Origin: Candidatus Omnitrophota bacterium
GTDB lineage: Bacteria > Omnitrophota > Gorgyraeia > 1-14-0-20-64-10
NCBI GenBank assembly: GCA_023248095.1
Contig: JAHFFF010000067.1
Location: 1-8,503 of the forward strand
Length of the DNA: 8,503 nucleotides
Direction of reading: 5' to 3'
The notes beneath the pieces are model-generated. The model saw only the letters and a program-made list of their open reading frames with translations, was not told where the DNA came from and searched no databases. Shown one piece after another: positions 1-7,200 of the stretch (position 1 is the stretch's first letter; each line of letters opens with the position of its first letter). Both the position numbers and the translations under genes were made by a program.

Positions 1-1025
<1,025 letters not shown>

Positions 1026-1115
1026 GAAGAACATCTCTTAAGGGGTTTGATAGCTCTACTTCATTGCTTCGTCCACTCGAACATCGAACAAACGACAGGG
1101 TAAAGCGATCCAGGT

Positions 1116-1124
1116 TGTCAAAGA
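1116..1124 (-). promoter_or_regulatory. boxA-like antitermination element, proximal to 16S
   Basis: The minus strand reads TCTTTGACA inside GGTTCTTTGACAACC, about 90 nt upstream of the 16S 5' end. This resembles the boxA element that NusB/NusE (S10) bind in rrn leaders (E. coli form TGCTCTTTAACA). It lies just downstream of the leader terminator-like hairpin. The same nine bases recur at 1223-1231. Assignment rests on motif and position. Confidence 0.7.
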
Positions 1125-1133
1125 ACCAAGGGG

Positions 1134-1162
1134 AAAAAACAAGGGCGTCGAAGACGACGCCC
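1134..1162 (-). terminator. intrinsic-terminator hairpin within the rrn leader
   Basis: On the minus strand GGGCGTCG-TCTT-CGACGCCC forms a perfect 8-bp GC-rich stem with a four-base loop (1143-1162), followed by TTG and six T (1142-1134). This is a textbook intrinsic terminator, yet it lies between the rrn promoter and the 16S gene. It could attenuate rRNA transcription unless antitermination factors act, stop read-through from upstream, or be a leader fold without termination. Its last three C residues also belong to a longer competing stem (1136-1145 with 1201-1210). Confidence 0.65.
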
Positions 1163-1210
1163 CGTCCGCCGTAGGTTCCGGCGGGGAACTCCTCTTCGGA
1201 CCCTTGTTTT
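1136..1210 (-). repeat. 10-bp inverted repeat enclosing a multi-hairpin rrn leader fold
   Basis: Minus-strand AAAACAAGGG (from 1210-1201) is perfectly complementary to CCCTTGTTTT (from 1145-1136). Inside this outer stem lie a 6-bp hairpin (1166-1171 with 1179-1184, CCGCCG/CGGCGG) and the terminator-like hairpin 1143-1162. The outer stem would pair the terminator U-tract with an upstream A-rich segment, so an alternative fold is possible. The role is unknown. Confidence 0.6.
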
Positions 1211-1222
1211 ATTTTCTCAACG

Positions 1223-1246
1223 TGTCAAAGACTCGTATCAAACGAG
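1223..1246 (-). promoter_or_regulatory. boxB-like hairpin plus boxA in the rrn leader
   Basis: In transcript order on the minus strand, a small hairpin CTCGT-TTGAT-ACGAG (1246-1232) runs directly into TCTTTGACA (1231-1223). Hairpin then boxA is the boxB-boxA order of rrn antitermination sites. It lies upstream of the terminator-like hairpin, as expected for a site that lets polymerase read through it. The nine-base boxA is identical to the second copy at 1116-1124. Confidence 0.6.
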
Positions 1247-1271
1247 CCTACTCCTTTCAGCAACGGTAATA

Positions 1272-1301
1272 GATTTACCACTCTGAAGTACATGTTGTCA
1301 A
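1272..1301 (-). promoter_or_regulatory. rrn promoter, sigma-70-like
   Basis: A perfect -35 hexamer TTGACA lies at 1301-1296 on the minus strand. The -10 is weaker: GTAAAT at 17-bp spacing (1278-1273) or TAAATC at 18 bp (1277-1272). Transcription would start near 1265, giving a leader of about 240 nt that contains both boxA motifs and the hairpins. The -35 begins 11 bases after the stop codon of the co-directional 95-residue gene. Confidence 0.55.
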
Positions 1302-1311
1302 GCGTGAAGTT

Positions 1312-1599
1312 TTAGAGGGATCGCTCCCAGCCATTGCCGGGTTCTTCCTTAACTTGTCCATCTCTTAAGTCCAGAACGGACCGCCCGACGTGGAACATCC
1401 CCTTCGTGGTGGTAGCCCCCGAAGGTTTTCGACTTTGCCTCTTTCTCTTTTCCGATGCAAAATCCTCGTATTCGTCCAACTCCACCACGGAGTCAGGGCG
1501 TACAGTAATTTCAAAACAACGGGAGATCCAAAACCGATGCCTTCCCGGAGGATACTGCATTCCCCTCTGGAACAGGTTGACCAATTCTTTTCGGTTCAT
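1312..1599 (-). CDS. hypothetical protein, 95 residues, unknown function
   Basis: I do not recognise this protein. The ATG at 1599 is chosen because AGGAGGG lies 8 nt upstream (1614-1608). An in-frame ATG at 1605 would leave only 2 nt, and one at 1647 lies upstream of the likely transcription start. The product starts MNRKELVNLFQRG. It has a mixed middle (residues 22-48: aromatic, then acidic DEYEDF), a basic patch SEKRKRQSRKPSG at 49-61 and a polar tail. No signal peptide, membrane helix or metal motif is seen. The strong promoter (TTGACA, 17 bp, TATCCT with TG extension), the Shine-Dalgarno and a candidate operator support a real, regulated gene. It is divergent from an XRE-cupin regulator, so it may be that regulator's target. 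It points toward and ends just before the rrn promoter, so read-through into the rrn leader is possible. A small partner or toxin-like protein is conceivable but unsupported. Confidence 0.75.
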   Translation of the reverse strand: MNRKELVNLFQRGMQYPPGRHRFWISRCFEITVRPDSVVELDEYEDFASEKRKRQSRKPSGATTTKGMFHVGRSVLDLRDGQVKEEPGNGWERSL

Positions 1600-1607
1600 C
1601 TCCATTT

Positions 1608-1614
1608 CCCTCCT
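1608..1614 (-). promoter_or_regulatory. Shine-Dalgarno fixing the start of the 95-residue gene
   Basis: AGGAGGG on the minus strand, 8 nt before the ATG at 1599. Its edge overlaps the proximal arm of the CCTAGG inverted repeat (1611-1619). Confidence 0.8.
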
Positions 1615-1639
1615 AGGTTTTAGCCACCTCAACCTAGGA
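1611..1639. repeat. perfect 9-bp inverted repeat with CCTAGG cores, candidate operator
   Basis: TCCTAGGTT (1611-1619) and AACCTAGGA (1631-1639) are perfect inverted copies. Each arm holds the self-palindrome CCTAGG, with the two cores starting 21 bp apart, about two helical turns. One arm covers the -10 element of the minus-strand promoter and the other touches the Shine-Dalgarno. The predicted start near 1629 lies between the arms, so the transcript cannot contain both; this points to a protein-binding DNA operator rather than an RNA hairpin. I saw no other CCTAGG in the window. Confidence 0.7.
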
Positions 1640-1664
1640 TAGCACATATTTCCATTTTTGTCAA
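1636..1664 (-). promoter_or_regulatory. promoter of the 95-residue gene, extended -10
   Basis: TTGACA (1664-1659), 17-bp spacer, TATCCT (1641-1636), preceded by TGC giving an extended -10. The predicted start is near 1629, leaving about a 30-nt leader with the Shine-Dalgarno. The spacer contains one copy of the ATATTTCCAT repeat (reading as its complement on this strand). Confidence 0.8.
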
Positions 1665-1729
1665 ATTAATATTCCTAATTTGGAAGTTATTTCAAGATAC
1701 AATTCCATTACTACTTGAAATATTTCCAT
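1646..1729. repeat. ATATTTCCAT direct repeat, one copy in each divergent promoter spacer
   Basis: ATATTTCCAT is found at 1646-1655 and 1720-1729. The first lies in the minus promoter's spacer and the second in the plus promoter's spacer (its first base is the last of the -35). The copies are 74 bp apart, about seven helical turns. Core TTCCAT recurs at 1703-1708, and its complement ATGGAA at 1753-1758 includes the XRE start codon. These are candidate sites for the adjacent regulator (inference). Confidence 0.6.
1688..1722. repeat. perfect 9-bp inverted repeat overlapping the XRE promoter -35
   Basis: TATTTCAAG (1688-1696) and CTTGAAATA (1714-1722) are perfect inverted copies around a 17-bp centre that contains a TTCCAT. 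The right arm covers the -35 hexamer TTGAAA (1715-1720). Its position suits an autoregulatory operator for a dimeric XRE protein; the ligand protein is inferred. Confidence 0.6.
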
Positions 1730-1743
1730 ATTTATGCTAATAT
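1715..1743 (+). promoter_or_regulatory. promoter of the XRE-cupin operon, extended -10, near-leaderless start
   Basis: TTGAAA (1715-1720), 17-bp spacer, TAATAT (1738-1743), with TGC directly before the -10. The expected start is about 1749-1753, which reaches the ATG at 1753. No Shine-Dalgarno is present in the AT-only stretch before the ATG, so the first gene is probably translated from a leaderless or nearly leaderless mRNA. Confidence 0.75.
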
Positions 1744-1752
1744 TTATATTAA

Positions 1753-2337
1753 ATGGAAGGAACCTCAGTTTCAATCTTACCTATTGAATTAGGCAGTAGG
1801 CTTAGAGCTCTTCGAAAAGAGAGGGGGTTAAGTCTGGAACAATTGGCGGGGAAGAGTGGCGTAGCCCTAGCTACTCTAAGCCGCATAGAAAACGGAAAGG
1901 GTTCCGGCACCTTCCGCACTCATCAACGGATTTCCGATGCCCTTAGATTGCCGCTTCCTGAACTATATCGGGATCTGAGGCAACAAGATCCAGAAGCTAT
2001 CCTGATGGATACCCGGCATGAGGAGGTGGAAACCTTTATCTACGATGAAAAGGCCTCTGCCATCTTTCTAGCCAAACAGGTGTTGGGTAGGCAGATGCTG
2101 CCGCAAATGATCACCCTTCAACCAGGGGGCAAGACAGCCCTAGAGCAATACAGTGCCGGAATCGAGCGGTGGATTTTTAGTCTGGAGGGAACAGTGGATG
2201 TGACGGTGGGAACGAAAAGCTACCGGCTCACGACGAGTGGAACCTTGTACTTCAAGGCTTCACTGGCCCACCGATTCGAAAACCAGGAACAGACAGCGGC
2301 GAAGATCATCTCGGTCACCAGCCCTGTTGCCTTTTAA
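1753..2337 (+). CDS. XRE-family transcriptional regulator with C-terminal cupin domain
   Basis: A cytoplasmic DNA-binding regulator of 194 residues, the usual size for HTH-cupin (SutR/PuuR-type) proteins. Residues 12-74 form the XRE helix-turn-helix (LGSRLRALRKERGLSLEQLA, then SGVALATLSRIENGKG as turn and recognition helix). Residues about 108-192 resemble a cupin barrel: PGG at 124-126, a strand ending SLEG at 143-146 and a closing LAHRFEN at 171-177. The usual first-motif histidines are absent (TALEQYSAGIERW), leaving H173 as the main conserved histidine, so metal or ligand binding is probably altered. The ATG at 1753 has no Shine-Dalgarno and lies at the predicted transcription start. It heads an operon with the receiver gene, whose Shine-Dalgarno overlaps this stop codon. 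Autoregulation and control of the divergent gene are inferred from palindromes in the shared control region. The ligand is unknown. Base composition looks less GC-rich than in the downstream genes. Confidence 0.92.
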   Translation: MEGTSVSILPIELGSRLRALRKERGLSLEQLAGKSGVALATLSRIENGKGSGTFRTHQRISDALRLPLPELYRDLRQQDPEAILMDTRHEEVETFIYDEKASAIFLAKQVLGRQMLPQMITLQPGGKTALEQYSAGIERWIFSLEGTVDVTVGTKSYRLTTSGTLYFKASLAHRFENQEQTAAKIISVTSPVAF

Positions 2338-2342
2338 GGAGG
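2336..2342 (+). promoter_or_regulatory. Shine-Dalgarno overlapping the XRE stop codon
   Basis: AAGGAGG lies 6 nt before the receiver ATG at 2349 and shares its first two bases with the TAA stop (2335-2337) of the XRE-cupin gene. The arrangement suggests translational coupling and a common mRNA. Confidence 0.85.
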
Positions 2343-2348
2343 TAACCG

Positions 2349-2717
2349 ATGAAGAAGGCATCCATCATGATCTGCGACGACGAAACAGGAGTGCGGGAAT
2401 CTCTCAAGCTCATTCTGGAGGCGGACTACAACCTGTCCTACGTCACCCACGGTAGGGATGCCGTGGAGTACGTCAAGAAACACAGTCCGGACCTGGCGAT
2501 CCTGGACATCAAGATGCCCCATCTCAACGGGTTAGACGCCCTCCGATCCATCAAACGGGTAAGGCCGCGCGTCAGGATCCTCATGATCACCGGCTACGAA
2601 TCCAGCGATGTGGCCTCTCAGGCGATCAACCTGGGGGCAGACGATTATTTGACCAAGCCTTTCGATCGCGAGAGTGTTCGATCGAAGGTAAAAACACTCC
2701 TCGAGCGCTCCGAATAA
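2349..2717 (+). CDS. stand-alone receiver-domain response regulator (CheY-like)
   Basis: A single receiver domain of 122 residues with no output domain, the size of CheY-type proteins. Signature residues are in place: acidic pair D10/D11, phospho-acceptor D53 (LAILDIKMP), T81 in LMITGY and K103 in the LTKPF motif. It should accept phosphate from a histidine kinase, but none is visible here, so it is an orphan receiver that may act through protein contacts. It starts 11 bases after the XRE-cupin stop, with its Shine-Dalgarno overlapping that stop. The gene for a membrane GGDEF-family protein follows after 45 bases. Co-transcription makes either product a possible partner, but the sequence does not show an interaction. 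No anomalies are seen; the receiver assignment is secure and the partner is not. Confidence 0.96.
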   Translation: MKKASIMICDDETGVRESLKLILEADYNLSYVTHGRDAVEYVKKHSPDLAILDIKMPHLNGLDALRSIKRVRPRVRILMITGYESSDVASQAINLGADDYLTKPFDRESVRSKVKTLLERSE

Positions 2718-2733
2718 CTTGGTTTGTTTTTGT

Positions 2734-2745
2734 GGTAAGCTTACC
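2734..2745. repeat. 12-bp perfect palindrome between the receiver and GGDEF genes
   Basis: GGTAAGCTTACC is a perfect palindrome in the 45-base gap, 17 bases before the GTG start at 2763. No T-tract follows, so it is not an intrinsic terminator. It may be an operator, a weak mRNA hairpin affecting translation of the next gene, or chance. Confidence 0.5.
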
Positions 2746-2762
2746 CTTGTGGGAACGGTTCT

Positions 2763-4277
2763 GTGCCTATTCGACTAACGCTGCGGTTTAGGATCATCAG
2801 CCTGATTGCCCTGTTTGCGATCATTCTCATTGCGGCCTTTACCGCGCTGCTGATCAACCGCCAGCTCCAGGTGATCACCGATAACAATCAGACCCGAGCC
2901 CGGATTGGAAGTTTTTCCGTCAAGGGACGTTTTGAATTGGCCCTCTTATCGACCGCCCGGTCGGGAAATACGACCGATGTATTTCAGAAGCTGATCCCGA
3001 TCGTTCAAGAGGGGAAGCTGGTGGAGGACATGATTGTGGCGGATCTGAAGGGAAAGATCGTCGCAGCCGGCCTCTCCAACCTCAAAGGCACCACCCTCCA
3101 AGATAAAGACCTGGAAGGCGTCGAGTACGCCCGAAAAACCTACAACCCCAAGAGTTGGTCGTACGTCCGCGTTGAGCCCAGCGAGGTTCGCTTTTACATC
3201 CCCATCACCCTGGATGACGTTCCTCAATATGTCACTATCCTTCGCTATTCCCTGGGGAACATGCAGGACGCAATCCGGCAGGTTTCAAAGCTCTGTATCT
3301 TGGTAGCCGTCGTGGTCATCACCGCGGTCAGCCTCTTGTGCTTCTTGCTCACCCGTTCGATCCTGGGGCCTATTCAGATTCTGAACGAGGCCACTCAAAA
3401 TATCGCCGCCGGGAACTTGACCCAGCAGGTGGAGGTAACCACCGACGACGAGCTTGGGGAGCTGGCGGAAACCTTCAACAACATGGGCCAGTCTCTCGTA
3501 GCGATGAGGGCCCGCGCGGAAAACGCCAACCCCTTGACCAAACTGCCGGGAAACAACATGATCCATGAGGCAATCGAGAAGCGGATCAAGGAAAAGAAGA
3601 AGTTCGTGGCGGTCTACTCGGACCTGGACAACTTCAAGGCCTTCAACGACAAGTATGGGATCGGAGCGGGCGACCAGGCGATCAAATTAACAGCACAGAT
3701 CATGAAGGAGGCTATGCGGAAGGGAGCACCCGGCGATTTCCTGGGTCATGAGGGAGGGGACGACTTCATCATCCTCACCACCCCCGAAAAAGGGGATGCC
3801 GTCACAGAACACATCTGCACGGAATTCGACAAGAGGGTCCGCCAGTTCTACTCGGCCGAAGACAAAGCCCAGGGATTCATCATGTCCAAGGACCGCGAGG
3901 GAAATGTGAAGCAGTTCCCCATTATGACGATCTCGCTCGCCGGCGTCGGCAATGTGGTCCGGGAGCTGACTTCTTATGCGGAGGTCACCAACATCTGCGC
4001 GGAGGTCAAGAAGAAGGCCAAGATGACCTCCAAGACTACAGGGAAATCCAGCTTTTACCTGGATAAGCGAACCGGAAGTGGGGACCACGGGGCGGAAACC
4101 CAGGCTGACCCACACGGCCACCCAGCCGAGGTGCAACCCATCCCGGTCGAGGCCCACCCAGTGGAGTCCCCTTCAGCACCGACTCAAGATTCCCCGACGT
4201 CGGCCGCGCCGGCAGACAAACCGCAGAGCAGCCCCCTGCATCCTCCAGCGGAACCGCCAGCTCAAGCCACCCATTAG
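2763..4277 (+). CDS. membrane sensor with Cache-like, HAMP and GGDEF-family domains
   Basis: A 504-residue inner-membrane signalling protein of the diguanylate cyclase family. In order: TM helix 10-31; periplasmic region about 32-176, with a Cache-like stretch (DMIVADLKGKIVAAG, 89-103); TM helix about 177-197; HAMP about 198-250; GGDEF domain about 255-434, beginning NPLTKLPGNN. Metal-site residues D287 and D289 are present (YSDLDNF), and the signature is GGDDF (331-335) rather than GGDEF. The inhibitory RxxD site is incomplete: D325 is present but residue 322 is Ala. Synthesis of cyclic di-GMP is possible but could be reduced; a receptor role is the alternative. Residues 437-504 are a Pro/Ala/His-rich, disordered tail. 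The start is GTG, with only a weak GGGA nine bases upstream, chosen because it directly precedes TM1. It is third in the operon, and its stop overlaps the end of the convergent gene. Confidence 0.92.
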   Translation: MPIRLTLRFRIISLIALFAIILIAAFTALLINRQLQVITDNNQTRARIGSFSVKGRFELALLSTARSGNTTDVFQKLIPIVQEGKLVEDMIVADLKGKIVAAGLSNLKGTTLQDKDLEGVEYARKTYNPKSWSYVRVEPSEVRFYIPITLDDVPQYVTILRYSLGNMQDAIRQVSKLCILVAVVVITAVSLLCFLLTRSILGPIQILNEATQNIAAGNLTQQVEVTTDDELGELAETFNNMGQSLVAMRARAENANPLTKLPGNNMIHEAIEKRIKEKKKFVAVYSDLDNFKAFNDKYGIGAGDQAIKLTAQIMKEAMRKGAPGDFLGHEGGDDFIILTTPEKGDAVTEHICTEFDKRVRQFYSAEDKAQGFIMSKDREGNVKQFPIMTISLAGVGNVVRELTSYAEVTNICAEVKKKAKMTSKTTGKSSFYLDKRTGSGDHGAETQADPHGHPAEVQPIPVEAHPVESPSAPTQDSPTSAAPADKPQSSPLHPPAEPPAQATH

Positions 4278-7200
4278 GCGGAACGAACGATCGCGTAGGT
4301 CATCGGACCCACCTGCAGAAAGGTTACTCGGGTCGTTTCCAAATCCAACGCGTATCCCAAACGCCTCGCCATCTGGGCGACAACTGCTAGAACTTCCACC
4401 GTCATGCGTGCGACAGTTTCCGGCCGGCCTCGCAACACCGTCGGGAGCGGTGTGACAAGCGGCAGCCACGCGGAAAGTTGAGGGCCCTTCGGCGTATGCT
4501 CAACGTTGAAAAGAATGACGTCGCCCGAGCCAGGGGGTTGCTCCTGCCAAACCTGTAAGACCTCCTCTAACCCCGCACCCAGCCGGACCACCTCAGTACC
4601 CAAGGATTGCAGCCCTGCAGGGACCTGAAGCCCCTGCTGAAAATAACCGCGGGATATGGAAGGCAGCTGTGCGGGAAGCTGTATCACGATAATGGCCTTT
4701 CCGTCCGGATCCTTGAGCAACACCTCTCCCTTGAGATTCAGCATCCGCAGGGAGCCCTGGTCCTTCAAAACCCCCTCTAAAATTCCTTCATCCTCTTCTT
4801 CCAACCCGCCCTGAGATAGAGGAATCCCTTGTGCCTGAGCAAGAACACCGAGGTTCACGGGAACAACCAGGAAAAATCGTTGAAGCCAGCGGAGACGGTT
4901 CTCATCGTCCATCTGCCCAAAGGAGGGACCTTTCCCTTCGACGTGGTTACCTTCCATTGTGATGAGATCTAAGAAGGCTTCCTCAATTGTCGCGCGCCCC
5001 GGAGGTATAAACAGACGACCTACCCAGAAAGAGGGATCCACAAGCAGCATTGGAAACATCCATCCTGTTTCAAAGTAGGCCTTGAGGTCGCCTTGCGAAA
5101 GGAGCGTGTCGGTGCCATGAACCCGGGATGCCATTTTCACGATCGTACCCTCGGGGAGGTTTTGAAAGAAGGGCCGAAGGGAAACCACGGTTATCCCCAT
5201 CCCGGAAATTTCTCCCTCCCAAGGATCTATGTCTGCTTCAAACGTTAAGGGGGCATGCCTGACTGACATCCCGGTTTGAGGCTCCTCCACAACCAAACTG
5301 AAGGCCTCGGTAGTAAGAGCCCCGGGGGGAATCCCATAGCCACTTAAGAATTCAGTGAGAGGGACGGAATCCGTCTGACTTGTTCCGGATAGGGAGGCAG
5401 CCAGAAAATCTTTCTTCAAAGAAAGAGGCCGCGCGGCCTTCCCCGTTGAGACGAGGACCCCTTGACCCGAGGGCAGAGTTAGGTTCAGCGATCCTGATAA
5501 ATTGTAATCAATGCGGGCTAGGGGCGTTCCTGAATGCCAGTGAACTGCCTGCCAGCTTTGGCCCGGCCAAAGGCTGTCCGCCTGGGAGCTGTCTTCCATA
5601 AGGTGAGGAAGAACCGACGGGTTTGCAAGAGCCAAGATGGTCTCCACTGCTCGGGCTTTCAAAGGTTGATCGACAGCAACAGAAGAAGCCCCAACTCCTT
5701 CCTCTACCCAACGTTCCGCTGTTCTCCGGATCTCCTCGAGGCCAGCCGACTCTTCCACCTTAGAGAGAGGGAATTTACTTGGAAGAGGGACCATCGCTGG
5801 AAGAATTCCCTTCTTGCCATCGCTCAAGTACGGCTTCCACCGGATTGCCCAAGGCCGCCCAAGGGAATCCATGCCTACGCCGAGGAGGTATCGATCGTCA
5901 ATTCCATGCCAGAAGATCTCTCCCGCAGGGAGGCTGATCTGCCCGTCACGGAAGACCACCCGCCCCTCCCAGGCAAATGGCCTCCAGCCGGAAAGATCCT
6001 GCACCAACAGGTAAAGCCGCAGGGAGCCATCCGGCTCCAAGCGGCTCGTAAGCCACACTTCACTGTCTTTCGAGATACCTCGCCGGTCCCTCTCCAAGTT
6101 TTCTAGGTTTCGAACTTCCTGCGGAATAATCAGCTCGTTCCTGAACTCTTTCGAAGCTACCTCCCTATCGCCAATACCGTACGATACATTCAACCGAAGT
6201 TCCGTACCGGTGAAAAATTCCTTCTTGCCTGCTTCGACATCCCAACGAATCCATTGACCGTTGAATTCCTGGCGGACCGAGAACCGGTCGAATCGCTCCC
6301 TCCGCTCATCGGAGGTTAATGGAGTCGTCCAATCGACCTCCCTCAAAGGGATCTCTTCAGCCGACCGCAATGGGTCTAGCTTGATCCTTCCCGCGAAAAA
6401 CCTTTTTTGTCCTTTGTCCCAAACAATGGGTCGATTATTGCTGCCGAATTGGAACCCTATCGGGTTCCAAAAAAGGGTATTGACAGGCCTGGGGAGTTTC
6501 TCCCTATCAATCAGATCGAATAGGGTTAGTTCGGGATTGGCCTGCTCCGCAAGGGGTGCCAACACCCAGATCTGGCGACCGAAAGGATCTCCCACAAGGA
6601 TATGCCGCGTCTCCGGATCAATCGTGATGGGAATCGGCGGAGATTGATCCGTTTCTTCATAAACGGCTGGGAGACGAATGATCTTCTGGAAATCCACGCC
6701 AGCAAGTTCCGAGCCTCGAACATTGGGCTTGAGCACCAAGATCTGCTGATAATAAGGACTGGTAACTAGAATCTCACCGCTGACCGGCTCCACAACCAAA
6801 CGGGCCTGGAAACCCCAAAATTCAGGCAGAGGAATGCTGCCCATTCGGTCATAGCGGAACCTCTTACTATTCCATCGAAAAGCCATTAGTTGATTGCTGT
6901 AAGCTTTGTGGTTCACTGCCCAGATCCAGTCTCGGGAGGGGTCCACCACAAGTTGGATGGGATCCTCAAGATGTCTCAACTCCGCAATTCTCCCTTCGGA
7001 TAGCTTTGTCCACCGTACGTGGTGAAGCCCCCTTGCTTGAACACCTTCACCCAGCCTCATCCCCAAGAACAGCACGTGGGCAGAGACCGGGTCAAAAACT
7101 GCACCCCGCGGCCCCCCAAGATCACTCATGTCTACCGTTTCCTTAATCGACTCAAATGAGTGAACGGTGGGAGGCTGACCTGTAGGCATCGCTAGATCCA

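Noticed and set aside
1116..1228. TTGACA inside both TCTTTGACA motifs, considered as extra rrn promoters.
   Set aside because: No acceptable -10 lies 16-18 bp downstream on the minus strand, and the context fits boxA better.
1600..1647. Longer version of the 95-residue protein starting at 1647 or 1605.
   Set aside because: The 1647 start lies upstream of the predicted transcription start, and 1605 is 2 nt from the Shine-Dalgarno; 1599 has ideal spacing.
3687..4157. 156-residue minus-strand open frame opposite the GGDEF domain.
   Set aside because: The plus strand encodes a clear GGDEF domain; the antisense frame has no start signals or recognisable features.
4194..4203. CCGACGTCGG palindrome in the end of the GGDEF gene as a terminator or operator.
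   Set aside because: It lies in GC-rich coding sequence with no T-tract on either strand and is plausibly chance.
5534..6106. 190-residue plus-strand open frame opposite the exported-protein gene.
   Set aside because: It is antisense to a long continuous coding frame with consistent protein features, and has no Shine-Dalgarno or domain.
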